From Nemertoderma westbladi (lineage: Eukaryota > Xenacoelomorpha > Nemertodermatida > Nemertodermatidae): a DNA stretch of 64,000 nucleotides. Position 1 is the first letter of the stretch; the number at the start of each line of letters is the position of its first letter. Positions 52,532 to 62,283 of the stretch are shown here, in pieces. The stretch lies in contig JAUCBJ010000701.1 of the NCBI GenBank assembly GCA_032718475.1, forward strand, positions 1 through 64,000, in the 5' to 3' direction. Below the pieces are notes generated by a model, which was given only the letters and a program-made list of their open reading frames with translations, did not search any database and was not told the DNA's origin. The translations under genes and the position numbers were made by a program.

Positions 52532-53660
52532 GGGGGGGGTAGCGCATTTTCTGACCAAAAAGACGAATTTTTGAAACATATCCTATCTGATGCAGAATTT
52601 CATGCTGAATCCAAATATGGAAACCGTTTTCCCATATCTTGCTTAGTTTTCGAGATATCTTGGATAGAAGATACTGGCTCCGATGTATTGCGATATCGGT
52701 AAAGGCGATGAAGTTTGGGGTTTGCATTCAATTTCTGCAAATTTCTGTGCTCAGTGGTGCCAATTGGATGTCTCCACGAGAAAGAGCACAAAATTTTAAT
52801 TGAGAAGGTATTTTCTTATGATTATTGGACCTACTGATCAGTTTATAAGACAACTTCAAGTCTCCGGAATGAAGACTGGACTCGAATAAGCGACTCTGCG
52901 GTCTTTGCGCGATTACACGGAATAGACTTATCGGTCATCGGAGATCTTCAAAATGTATAATCTCCAGTTCTAGTGGTCGTACAAAGTTCGTTTTAGGCTC
53001 ATTCGAAAGCTCTTTTCTTGGAGAACAAAGTTACCATTTGATTTAAGACAAAATGGTTGTAAAGCAACATAACATGAATTTGGGTAAAATATGCCTTGCA
53101 AATTTTGTTCAAGTTATGATTGCTCAGGCAGCTTTCAAGAGTTTGCCAAACCAAATGGTAACTTTGGTCTCTGAGAAAAGAGCTTTCGAATGAGCCCAAA
53201 ACGATCTTCGTACGACCACTAGAACTGGAGATTATACATTTTGAAGATCCCCGATGACCGATAAGTCTATTCCGTGTAATCGCGCAAAGACTGCAGAGTC
53301 GCTTATTCGAGTCCCGTCTTCATTCCGGAGAGTTGAAGTTGTCTTATAAACTGATCAGTAGGTCCAATAATCATAAAAAAATATTTTCTCAATTAAAATG
53401 TTGTGCTCTTTCTCGTGGAGACATCCAATTAGCACCACTGAGCACAGAAATATTCAGAAATTGAATGCAAACCCCAAACTTCATCTCCTTTACCGATATC
53501 GCGATATATCGGAGCAAGTATCTTCTATCCCAGATATCTCGAAAACTAAGCAAGATATGGGAAAACGGTTTCCATATTTGGATTCAGCATTAAATTCTCC
53601 ATCAGATAGGATATGTTTCAAAAATTCGACTTTTTGGTCTGAAAATGCGCTACCCCCCCC
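52532..53660. mobile_element. TTAA-flanked palindromic transposon, 1129 bp
   Basis: TTAA on both sides (52528-52531, 53661-53664). It starts GGGGGGGGTAGCGCATTTTC and ends with the reverse complement. The arms are about 500 bp each and roughly 93-95% complementary, around a unique centre near 53045-53130. The uninterrupted target is seen in family R copies at about 62403, 62555, 62963 and 63115 (CCTTAAAACCCCC). TTAA target choice is that of piggyBac-type elements, though the G-run start differs from the usual CCY termini. No transposase; ORFs in the arms are mirror images and not genes. Confidence 0.85.
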
Positions 53661-53871
53661 TTAAAACCCCCATAGCGAGAATGTTAGCGACAAGTTTTAA
53701 TTATTAACTATATTTCGTAAGATATATTTTAAAACATTTATTTATTAATAATGCAATAACTGAATAACCAGATAACGGAAAGACAAACTGAATTGAAACT
53801 TTTAATTACTAATAATAATTGTGGTGAGAGGTGATTGGAAATCAAGGATATATGATATGTTATGGTAGGGA

Positions 53872-54323
53872 TGTAGTGCATGCCCAATAGTCAAGGAAGC
53901 TTAGAAATAATTTATTCACAAAATCAAATTTAGTATTTTCATAAAATTGTTAGTCGAGACATTTTACCTATCTTTCTACAAAGCAAAACACCTTATTTAT
54001 TTACTTAAGATACAGCATGTTGATTTCATGTGCAAAACAGATGTAGTCTCAATAATAGCCCTTATACAGTAGATGTCAATTAAACAGATATTTATCAGAG
54101 TGACATCGCACATGTCTGCTGCAAGAAACCACTAACACTAGCTTGCTTAAATACTGCATGTAACTTTCATTAAGAGAGAGAGAGAAAGAGAAATAGAATA
54201 GATTTAATTACCGGTAAAGTTATATTTGGAGACCGTAATAATAAGTTGAAAGTTAGACATTAAAAACCAGAACCAAAACTATATTATTTTCATCATAACA
54301 AAGACAACGTCCAAACCTTTACA
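53872..54323 (+). mobile_element. Ty3/Gypsy 5' LTR (452 bp)
   Basis: TGTAGTGCATGCCC...CCTTTACA. It differs from the 3' LTR at only a few places: CGAG/GGAG, CATCGC/CATCTC, a 3-bp ACG indel at ATGTAGTC, and the GA-microsatellite length. This implies recent insertion. TTGGTGACCC follows at once and fits a primer-binding site. Confidence 0.85.
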
Positions 54324-55709
54324 TTGGTGACCCACTCCATTGAATACATTGCAGGAGAAAGTAACATAGTCGCTGATACTTTATCACGTCAAATCGCTTC
54401 AATTAGTATTGATTCTTTTGGATTGGAAGATATTGCCTCTCAACAGTCAGCCAATTTAATCCTTCCTGAAGATCATTCGCTAAATATTAAAACATTTCCA
54501 TTAGCAAATGGTAAAGTTATTAAGTGCGACGTAACTACTGCATACCCTAGACCCATCCTACCAGATTCATGTAGACGAACAGTATTCAATGAACTACACA
54601 ACATGTCACATCCAGGAATTAAATCGACCATACGCATAATAACTGATCGTTATATTTGGCCAAATGCTAAACGAGACATAGTGGAATGGTGTAAATTGTG
54701 CACATCTTGTCAAGCAAGTAAAGTAATACAACACACAAAAACACCCCTAACACCATTTCCTTTGGCACCACGTTTCACACATATCCATTCAGATATAATT
54801 GGTCCACTAGTCATGGGTGAGCACCAATATCGACACGTAGTAACGTTCATAGATCGACACACTGGGTGGGTAGAAGCAGAGCCAGTTACGTCAATCACAG
54901 CTGTTGCCACAGCGACTGCATTTATAAAAGTCTGGTTTTCTCGATTTGGAGTGCCCCTTTACCTCACAACAGATCGCGGTGGTCAATTTGAATTACTAGC
55001 TGAACTCTCTAAGCTGATTGGTTTCCACCGTATGCGTACCACATCTTACCACCCCCAGAGTAACGGAAAAATAGAACGATTCCATAAAGTTTTAAAGGCT
55101 GCACTCAAAGCACGGAAATCATATTGGTTAGAGTCCTTACCAATAGTTATTTTCAGTCACAGAATAACGCCATCTAGCGTTACTAATGTATCTCCATTTG
55201 AATTGGTAACGGGAACACAGCCGTTGTTGCCAGCTTGTTTACTAACTACTAAAGATACAACTTTTAATTATGACTTTGTAAAGACACTTCACAAGCATAT
55301 AACGGAAATAGGATTTACTGTAGACAGTAAAGCTCCTGATTACCAAGAGAGCAACCCAAAGTTGAAAACATACTTACCACCACAATTAAAGACTTGTGAC
55401 AAAGTTTTCGTTAGAATCGATCGGGTCCGCAAACCATTAGAAGCGCCTTACCAAGGACCATTTACAGTTCTCAGCAGAACGGATAAACATTTCTGTATCG
55501 AAACTCTTAGAGGAGAACAACGAATATCAATCGACCGCTTAAAACCTTGTTATACCGGTAACGTTAATAAGAAACCCCCTCCAACCAAGAAACTAAAACC
55601 TCATAAGATATTACATAGTAAAACTCACAAAGAAAATAAATCACAATCTCAACCGCGAAACATCATTACTACTAGAAGCGGAAAGCGAGTACATTTCTTT
55701 GACTCTTAG
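54324..55709 (+). CDS. Ty3/Gypsy RNase H end and integrase, 461 codons, no ATG
   Basis: The frame opens inside the primer-binding site (TTGGTG..., no ATG near the start). It begins with IEYIAGESNIVADTLSR, the conserved end of Gypsy RNase H. The integrase follows with a zinc domain (H92, H96, C126, C129), a catalytic core D157 (HIHSDIIGPL), D217 (LTTDRGGQFE) and E251 (NGKIERFHK), and a C-terminal domain with DKVFVRIDRVRKPLEAPYQGPF and VLSR, the usual GPY-like module. All catalytic residues are present and there is no stop, so an enzyme could be made if translation started at a non-AUG codon or at M94. The basic tail ends in ITTRSGKRVHF. Confidence 0.85.
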   Translation: MVTHSIEYIAGESNIVADTLSRQIASISIDSFGLEDIASQQSANLILPEDHSLNIKTFPLANGKVIKCDVTTAYPRPILPDSCRRTVFNELHNMSHPGIKSTIRIITDRYIWPNAKRDIVEWCKLCTSCQASKVIQHTKTPLTPFPLAPRFTHIHSDIIGPLVMGEHQYRHVVTFIDRHTGWVEAEPVTSITAVATATAFIKVWFSRFGVPLYLTTDRGGQFELLAELSKLIGFHRMRTTSYHPQSNGKIERFHKVLKAALKARKSYWLESLPIVIFSHRITPSSVTNVSPFELVTGTQPLLPACLLTTKDTTFNYDFVKTLHKHITEIGFTVDSKAPDYQESNPKLKTYLPPQLKTCDKVFVRIDRVRKPLEAPYQGPFTVLSRTDKHFCIETLRGEQRISIDRLKPCYTGNVNKKPPPTKKLKPHKILHSKTHKENKSQSQPRNIITTRSGKRVHFFDS

Positions 55710-55749
55710 TTTTAGTTATTCTTATTCCATAACTTAATGGAGGGAGATG

Positions 55750-56202
55750 TGTAGTGCATGCCCAATAGTCAAGGAAGCTTAGAAATAATTTATTCACAAA
55801 ATCAAATTTAGTATTTTCATAAAATTGTTAGTGGAGACATTTTACCTATCTTTCTACAAAGCAAAACACCTTATTTATTTACTTAAGATACAGCATGTTG
55901 ATTTCATGTGCAAAACAGATGACGTAGTCTCAATAATAGCCCTTATACAGTAGATGTCAATTAAACAGATATTTATCAGAGTGACATCTCACATGTCTGC
56001 TGCAAGAAACCACTAACACTAGCTTGCTTAAATACTGCATGTAACTTTCATTAAGAGAGAGAGAGAGAGAAATAGAATAGATTTAATTACCGGTAAAGTT
56101 ATATTTGGAGACCGTAATAATAAGTTGAAAGTTAGACATTAAAAACCAGAACCAAAACTATATTATTTTCATCATAACAAAGACAACGTCCAAACCTTTA
56201 CA
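55750..56202 (+). mobile_element. Ty3/Gypsy 3' LTR (453 bp)
   Basis: Partner of 53872-54323; same TGTAGTGCATG start and CCTTTACA end. Confidence 0.85.
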
Positions 56203-56273
56203 GGCACACAGGCAAATGAATTGATGTCTGTTGAGATGTATTGAAGGAGCACTATTCCTTCTACTAGACTACT

Positions 56274-56825
56274 ACACGTTCGTGGGGCCTTCGCGCAGCA
56301 CGAGGCCCAGTTATTAGATACAAATTAAAATTGAGCGACTGTATCACAAAATCAGGTTTTGAGAAATTTACCCACACCACCAATCAATCAAAGAAAGGGG
56401 GACAGTACGTGTTCACCCCTTTTAATCCCCCCCCCCCCCAACCTTCCCAACCACCAATACATAACCGGGACATCTACCACCCACGGAAGGGTAGCACGAA
56501 CTTATTTCCAATCGCACGTTAAATATGCAAAGCCAGGTGGTTTATAGGAATATAATAAACGCAGTACTCGTTTTCATTATAAGCCTCTTTGCGTTCGTCC
56601 TGTTTTGTATTTAAATATATTTCTTAAACGCAGGCTGACGATATTTATAATAATAATAATTAGGGATGCGATCAATATGTGAAGCCAGGTGGTTTATATA
56701 ATAATTTAGTCAACGAGGTACTCGTCTTCATTATATGCCTCGTTGCGCTCGTCGCTTGTCCTGTTTTGTCATAAAATATTTTTCCTAAACGCAGACTGAC
56801 GATCTTTATACAGTTATAACTATGC
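56274..56825. repeat. Dispersed repeat family X, copy 2 plus a partial third copy
   Basis: 56274-56668 matches 49591-49988. From about 56672 the second half repeats again, diverged (AAGCCAGGTGGTTTATATAA, GTACTCGTCTTCATTATATG, AAACGCAGACTGACGATC). Confidence 0.8.
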
Positions 56826-57331
56826 GAAGTTTCGAAACTGTGCGATACATCTATGTGGAGATGTGTGATATGTGGAGATGTGTGATACAACGCCAACGCA
56901 TCTTATGCCGATGTAGTAATATGGGTATTGAAATAATATTAAATCAATGTACACTCTTAAAGCTGCAGCGAAAAAATGTAGCTAATTTCCTAGGTTACAT
57001 ATAAAATAATAATATTATTTTTTTAACAGCAATCAGACAACAGCTCAGCCTACAAATCGTCTGTACAATCTGATCAGGTTTACACGCCTTCTGTTCAATA
57101 CTGGCCTACAAACAAATAAAACTTGACAGAAATAAGTAAAAATCTCAATAAAAAACCAGGGCTGCAGTCCCTGATTAATTATTAAGGCCTACCGGTATAT
57201 AACTATCAAAATCGAATAATACTAATGTACTTATATGGGAAGTACCGGTTAGGACAGTTAGGCCTACGGACCTACAGAAGTACCGGTTCTGGCAGTTGGA
57301 CCTACGGACCTAAGGCAGTACCGGTTCTGGC
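56826..57331. other. No supported gene
   Basis: Contains doubled TGTGGAGATGTGTGATA (56854-56886) and, at 57240-57331, three GTACCGGTT(A/C)..GCAGTTGGACCTACGGACCTA units. Confidence 0.4.
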
Positions 57332-58542
57332 TGTTCGCGCTTTCGAAGACCTTTAGCAGTTTAACCTGCCAAAATTTATATGTCTTTTCGTTAATTAAAA
57401 CCACTTTAGCATACGACAATAATTTATGCTAATACGCAAAACATTAGCCGAAGTCAGCCCATGCGCGATCATTCACCCGATGGATCTACACCCGGGAGAC
57501 TGAATTCGGATGCTTGAATTGTATTATTACAGTGTAAGGTTGCAGTGTATACCTAATGTATTATTCGATAGATCGTTAATAATTAATCTCTGACAGATAT
57601 TATTGGCTTTCGGGAAATATTAACAGTTCCTTTAGGACGTGGCGCTTTATCTATTTAAACAGAACTAAGACTTATACTAAACGCAATGATACTGCCTATG
57701 ATTAAAGTATAAAACGTATTCTTTAGGAAATACTTTGTTACCAATCACAATCATACACACTATTCTGCCGACAGTCAGTACATTTGATCACACATAAAGA
57801 GAGCAGTAATTGACTCACGTAGGGTCTGCTAAATAACATTGGATTCAATACACACCACATTAATATAAATCGCAATTGTTATGTATAGCCGGTCTCTCTA
57901 ACCTGTAGTGTTATCAAGAAAATTGGGAATTGGGTGATTTATCCGTATTATCCAAATAGCAATATTTCCATCAACAAATATTTACAATTAATAACTGACG
58001 GTAAAATAACAGTACAAACAATATGATTAATGAGTTAGTTAGGTAACAGTTTATACTTTCGATAATTCAAGCAGTTTACGGTACAGCAGTATCTATCCAA
58101 AAATGCCGGTGTTTCTGGCTTAGACAGCAATAACAACAAAGTATCAAGAAAAAACAGTAAGACTGAACACTCTCCTTATGATCGGCAGAAAAGCTACACG
58201 TCGACAGGAAAAACCGCCCTGATTGGCCCAAGCCAAACAAAGAACCACGCGTCCAATGGCTGTTTCCATGTCAGCAACCAGCTGCTAGATGTCGTAATAT
58301 GAATCATCACGGCTAAGCTGTGAAAGGTGGTTGGTGCATTACAAGTTTTTTGTCTTACCATGTCCACTAAAACACGTATATAGCAGAATTACTTTTATGT
58401 CCGTTAAAACCCCTGTAAAGGTACCTTGCGGGCGAGGGGAACATATATACAGTTAGAAAACCTTTTTTAGAGTATTCCAGCGCCTGGGGGGGAACTGGCC
58501 AGCAAAGGCAAACGTATCAGTTATCCCACAAAAGCTTTTACA
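57332..58542 (-). mobile_element. Solo LTR of the TGTAAAAGC family, 1211 bp
   Basis: The minus strand begins TGTAAAAGCTTTTG and ends AAAGCGCGAACA, matching the LTR at 4946-6235. CTGGC is duplicated at 57327-57331 and 58543-58547, a 5-bp target-site duplication. No internal element sequence, so it is a solo LTR left by LTR-LTR recombination. Confidence 0.85.
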
Positions 58543-58648
58543 CTGGCAGTTGGGCCTACTGACCTACAGATGTACCGGTTCAGGTTTACCGGTTGACCGG
58601 TACTTTCAACTTTATTGCTTACTGCAATAAAGAAGCTATATCCTTTAA

Positions 58649-59910
58649 TGTTCGCGCTTTCAGACCTTTGGCAGTTTAACCCGCCAAATTAAGATGTCTT
58701 CTAGATATTAAATCGCTTTTTAGCCTATGACAAGTATTTGATTCACTACACTAGTCGAAACCAATCTGTGCGCGATCATTCACCCGCTGGATATTCCCGG
58801 GAGATTGGGTTCGACGGTTTAATTTTATTGCTATGTAAGCCTAATGTATTATTCGACTGACAGTATTATATAATCTCTGACAATATTATTCACCTTCGGG
58901 AATATTAACAGTTCCTTTAGGACGTGGCGCTTTATCTATATAAACAGAGTTATGACTTAAACTACTCACAACGATATGGCTTAATTATAATTCACATATA
59001 TGGCGCATTCTTTAGGAAATGCTTCTTTAACAGACTCACTCGTACACAATGCTGCACAATACTGCACACTAATCTGCCAATCTTCACTGATTTTAGTCAC
59101 ATATAAAAGGAACACAGACTGACTCATGTAGGGTCTATCAAATAACATTAGATTCACTTCAAACCACTTTAACATAAGTCACAATCGTCATTGGTAACCT
59201 TTCTCTCTTACCTTCGGTATATCAAGAATATTGGGTGTCGGGGTTATTTCTCGTTATTCCAATATAATAATTCATCAACAAATATAATGAATAACCGACA
59301 ACAAATAACAATATACAGTATCGATTGAGCAGGTAATTTTAGCAGTTTCAGCAGTTATTAAAAGCCGTGTGTCAGCAGTGATTACGAAATTGCAGTGATT
59401 CCATGAGTTAAAGGATATATGTCCTTATAATTAAACCTACTAGTGTTGAGCTAAAAAGCAGAATGCACAAAACACTACAAAGCCGTTCTTTCGTGGCTTT
59501 GAAAAACTCGTGACTACTGCTCTATACAAGGATACCAACTACCCTTATTCCACGAAGCTCCCGTTCAACACAGAGAAAGAGCAGTGAGATAGGAAAATTT
59601 CAGTTCAGTAGCTCTGTGATAGGTCAAAATCAAAGCTAACTCAAATTCTATTGGGAGATACAGAAAGTTGCAACGTGGCAATATCAGCCGTTAGCCGTCG
59701 TCATGGTAGCGACACTGTTTTCAAGAGTATCGAGCCTTTTACGTCACGAAATTACAGATTATGTCCTCTAAAGTACAAATACAGAAGAAATGGCTTTTAT
59801 GTCCTCCAAAACACCAGTACAGCAAGGACACGGCCTTTTTATGCCTGGTAAACCAACCACAGAGTACTTTACGGGGATAATAACCGGCTAATTACGCAAA
59901 AGCTTTTACA
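58649..59910 (-). mobile_element. Diverged LTR of the same family, 1262 bp
   Basis: Same ends on the minus strand (TGTAAAAGC...AAGCGCGAACA). The central 59350-59850 region differs strongly from the other two copies, so it is another subfamily. Flanking pentamers (TTTAA, AGGCC) do not match. The left edge touches the ribozyme repeat. Confidence 0.75.
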
Positions 59911-60228
59911 AGGCCACAGGTTCTTGAGATATGGAGAATTAATTTCAAAGACAGCTGCCATTTTATTAGCCCCTGATTTTTTATTATTGATAGTAACAAT
60001 GTGTTGGCAAGCTGTATTTTTCGAGGTGTTTGTTATTATACATTTATTATAGGAAGGGATCTAGGGGTCGTAACCTCGAATGATAAGTTTATTTTACCGA
60101 AAATAACTTATCTTTTATTGGCGCAATTGTGGGACTAATCCCATCACATGCGTACTTTTTAACCGGGTAGTGTACAAATTTAGAAATCGCGTTATTTTTC
60201 TTGAAATTAATATCTCATATCTCTCCAA

Positions 60229-60271
60229 ACCACGTACGCGTTTCGACCTTACTGGGTCTCATCAGCGTGGT
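60229..60271 (-). ncRNA. Type I hammerhead ribozyme, copy 1
   Basis: The minus-strand order is exact: ACCACG (helix I), CTGATGA (core), GACC-CAGTAA-GGTC (helix II, 4 bp, 6-base loop), GAA (core), ACGCGT (short helix III), A (cleavage nucleotide, GUA triplet) and CGTGGT (helix I, fully complementary to ACCACG). Every conserved core base is present. Helix III is only two pairs or a self-complementary hexamer, as in short-stem-III animal type I hammerheads that work best as dimers. The predicted cut is between 60235 and 60234. Confidence 0.85.
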
Positions 60272-60274
60272 GTC

Positions 60275-60327
60275 GGAATCGAACCTGGGACCTCGAGGCG
60301 GAAGCTGAGACTACAACCACTAGGCCA
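60275..60327 (-). promoter_or_regulatory. tRNA-like internal Pol III promoter, copy 1
   Basis: On the minus strand TGGCCTAGTGG (A box) is followed about 35 bases later by GGTTCGATTCC (B box), a perfect B-box consensus. The hammerhead starts 4 bases further on. A second copy is at 60686-60738. Confidence 0.75.
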
Positions 60328-60639
60328 CAGGTTCTTGAGATATGGAGAATTAATTTCAAAGACAGCTGCCATTTTATTAGCCCCTGATTTTTGATTATTG
60401 ATAGTAACAATGTGTTGGCAAGCTGTATTTTTCGAGGTGTTTGTTATTATACATTTATTATAGGAAGGGATCTAGGGGTCTTAACCTCGAATGATAAGTT
60501 TATTTTACCGAAAATAACTTATCTTTTATTGGCGCAATTGTGGGACTAATCCCATCACATGCGTACTTTTTAACCGGGTAGTGTACAAATTTAGGAATCG
60601 CGTAATTTTTCTTGAAATTAATATCTCATATCTCTCCAA

Positions 60640-60682
60640 ACCACGTACGCGTTTCGACCTTACTGGGTCTCATCAGCGTGGT
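60640..60682 (-). ncRNA. Type I hammerhead ribozyme, copy 2
   Basis: Identical in sequence to copy 1 and exactly 411 bp away. Predicted cut between 60646 and 60645. Two intact copies in tandem can define a monomer RNA. Confidence 0.85.
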
Positions 60683-60685
60683 GTC

Positions 60686-60738
60686 GGATTCGAACCTGGG
60701 ACCTCGAGGCGGAAGCTGAGACTACAACCACTAGGCCA
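60686..60738 (-). promoter_or_regulatory. tRNA-like internal Pol III promoter, copy 2
   Basis: Same A box and a B box reading GGTTCGAATCC, again just before a hammerhead on the minus strand. Confidence 0.75.
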
Positions 60739-60894
60739 CAGGTTCTTGAGATATGGAGAATTAATTTCAAAGACAGCTGCCATTTTATTAGCCCCTGATT
60801 TTTGATTATTGATAGTAACAATGTGTTGGCAAGCTGTATTTTTCGAGGTGTTTGTTATTATACATTTATTATATATATTATTATTATATATTTA

Positions 60895-61480
60895 TTATTT
60901 ATTATATCTTCCTATAATATTATTAGTGGCAATGCCTAAATACGTAATAAGGCGGGAATAGCCATCAATACCACCATGAACCACAAGGTTCCATCTTACC
61001 AATCTATGGTGGCCATCAATATGCCACAGACTGTTTGCGGCCTTTACGGAATATTGCCGCCTTGTGACTATGGCACCCCACCTTATAGCAGTACCTACTG
61101 GATCTATATAATGCAGAATTCTGTGAACACGTGGCAAGCTAACAACAACCGACCTCGAACGCAAAATCGAGTTTATCATTCGGCAACCCGCATGAGGATA
61201 TTCTCTCCTAATTTCTTTCACCAAATTACATAAATCTTCCTCTGTTATTTCAGTCATTTCTCTTCGAATACCAAGTTCCCGAACTCTCGCCATTATACAA
61301 GAACGACTAACTCCCAACATTGTTGCAATTTGAGACCAAGTAAAGCCGCAGTCTTTCAAATATGTTAAAGTCTCTTCCCGTATATCGAATTCCGGCCTAC
61401 CGACTGGGTTGATGGAATCACTTAGATTACTGGTAGTTTGCAGTCTTAATACACCTTCAACTATTGTAGTGCAACTAATT
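60895..61480 (-). pseudogene. DDE integrase-like transposase, N-terminal fragment
   Basis: The minus-strand frame (ATG-less upstream part from about 61430; ATG at 61359) has [15 protein letters not shown], a helix-turn-helix ([26 protein letters not shown]), [19 protein letters not shown], then [15 protein letters not shown] with the first catalytic Asp and [15 protein letters not shown]. It stops in AT-rich DNA before the second catalytic Asp, so only about the first half of the enzyme remains. The layout is that of a widespread animal 'integrase core domain' transposase family whose superfamily I cannot name. Confidence 0.7.
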
Positions 61481-61965
61481 GACTCCCGGCGCCGACATTA
61501 TCTGTAGGTGCAGAAACTAATGCGTTTCGAAGAAATAATATCTATTAAAATAATCTATCCCCGCTGTATTATCGTCCACATTTATGTCATTTACGAGATT
61601 TAAACAAGATATTGAATTTTCAAGCCTTTGAAGCAATTTGAATGTATCTCGTACGAAAGATGGATGCTTTCAGGCGATATGTACTCATCTGATTGATTCT
61701 GCAACATGATACCACAACTGGGGCAAAAGTTATCGGAAGTTATGTTAACTTCGTGCCGACAGTGCCGGCATAATCCATAGAATCAGACCACTCAGAATCC
61801 ACAGAATCCATAGTTATTTCTGTGTGAACCAGGCGCAAAGTTTTCAGGAACTCTAGCCTAGCATACAGCATATGCCTATAGGTGTACAGTTGTACCATAG
61901 TCAAAGTGCAGAAATGCAGTACTATCTATCTATGCACCAATCAGGTAATTCAAATAATTCAACAA
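61481..61965. other. No supported gene
   Basis: A repeated AGAATC(C)A(C/T)AGAATCCATAG word at about 61778-61812. Otherwise unremarkable. Confidence 0.4.
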
Positions 61966-62093
61966 TTAATATTTGCGCGAAACAAATAATTTAAGCGCTT
62001 AACAATTAATTTTTTTGCGCGAAACAAATAATTTTTGCGCGTAACAATTAATTTTTGCGCGTAACAATTAATTTTTGCGCGAAACAATTCGGT
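61966..62093. repeat. Tandem repeat, about 21-bp unit AATTTTTGCGCGAAACAAT
   Basis: Five to six units alternating GCGCGAAACAA and GCGCGTAACAA, ending in ACAATTCGGTCC, the core of the 15-bp satellite at 10.8 kb. Confidence 0.75.
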
Positions 62094-62283
62094 CCTATGA
62101 TACATGAAAAAAAATCCCCACCAAACAGTGAATAGAAAAACCAAATGTATGCCATAGAGCATACCTCTAGGGAGATAGAAGAGGGGGTTGGCGTCAGCTA
62201 CCTCTGCTATTCTTTGATCAATTTTTTTAAACGTGAAAACTGACATCTAAAATAAAATCAGCACCCATTAAAACCCCCATAAC

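Larger units (their letters stand above)
53872..56202 (+). mobile_element. Young internally deleted Ty3/Gypsy retrotransposon
   Basis: Two nearly identical LTRs flank only 1.43 kb. The interior jumps from the primer-binding site straight into the last codons of RNase H and the integrase. Gag, protease and RT are gone. A purine tract GGAGGGAGATG (55739-55749) precedes the 3' LTR. Flanking tetramers GGGA (53868-53871) and GGCA (56203-56206) differ by one base, a possible target-site duplication. Confidence 0.85.
52455..56272. repeat. Dispersed repeat family R, split by two insertions
   Basis: Sequence at 52455-52531, 53661-53870 and 56203-56270 is, in order, the same as the continuous repeats at 62284-62838 and 62843-63358 (ACAGACTAGATTTATG, AACCCCCATAGCGAGAATGTTAG, AGATAACGGAAAGACAAA, GGCAAATGAATTGATGTCTG). 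It is interrupted by the TTAA palindrome (52532-53660) and the Gypsy element (53872-56202). Confidence 0.85.
59911..60875 (-). mobile_element. 411-bp tandem repeat with hammerhead ribozymes (retrozyme-like)
   Basis: Units start at 59911, 60322 and 60733 with AGGCCACAGGTTCTTGAG; two are complete and the third stops near 60875. The copies are nearly identical (a handful of differences). On the minus strand each unit boundary holds a tRNA-like Pol III head followed within a few bases by a hammerhead ribozyme. Cleavage of a multimeric transcript at successive ribozymes would release 411-nt RNAs, the organisation of animal retrozymes and of ribozyme-bearing SINEs such as those of schistosomes. No ORF is credible. 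Confidence 0.8.

Noticed and set aside
52518-53664. ORFs with MCSFSWRHPIGTTEHR-type starts in both directions
   Set aside because: Mirror-image products of the palindromic transposon arms.
60170-60805. Two 74-codon ORFs in the 411-bp repeat
   Set aside because: They run antisense through the tRNA head and ribozyme; open by chance and duplicated with the repeat.
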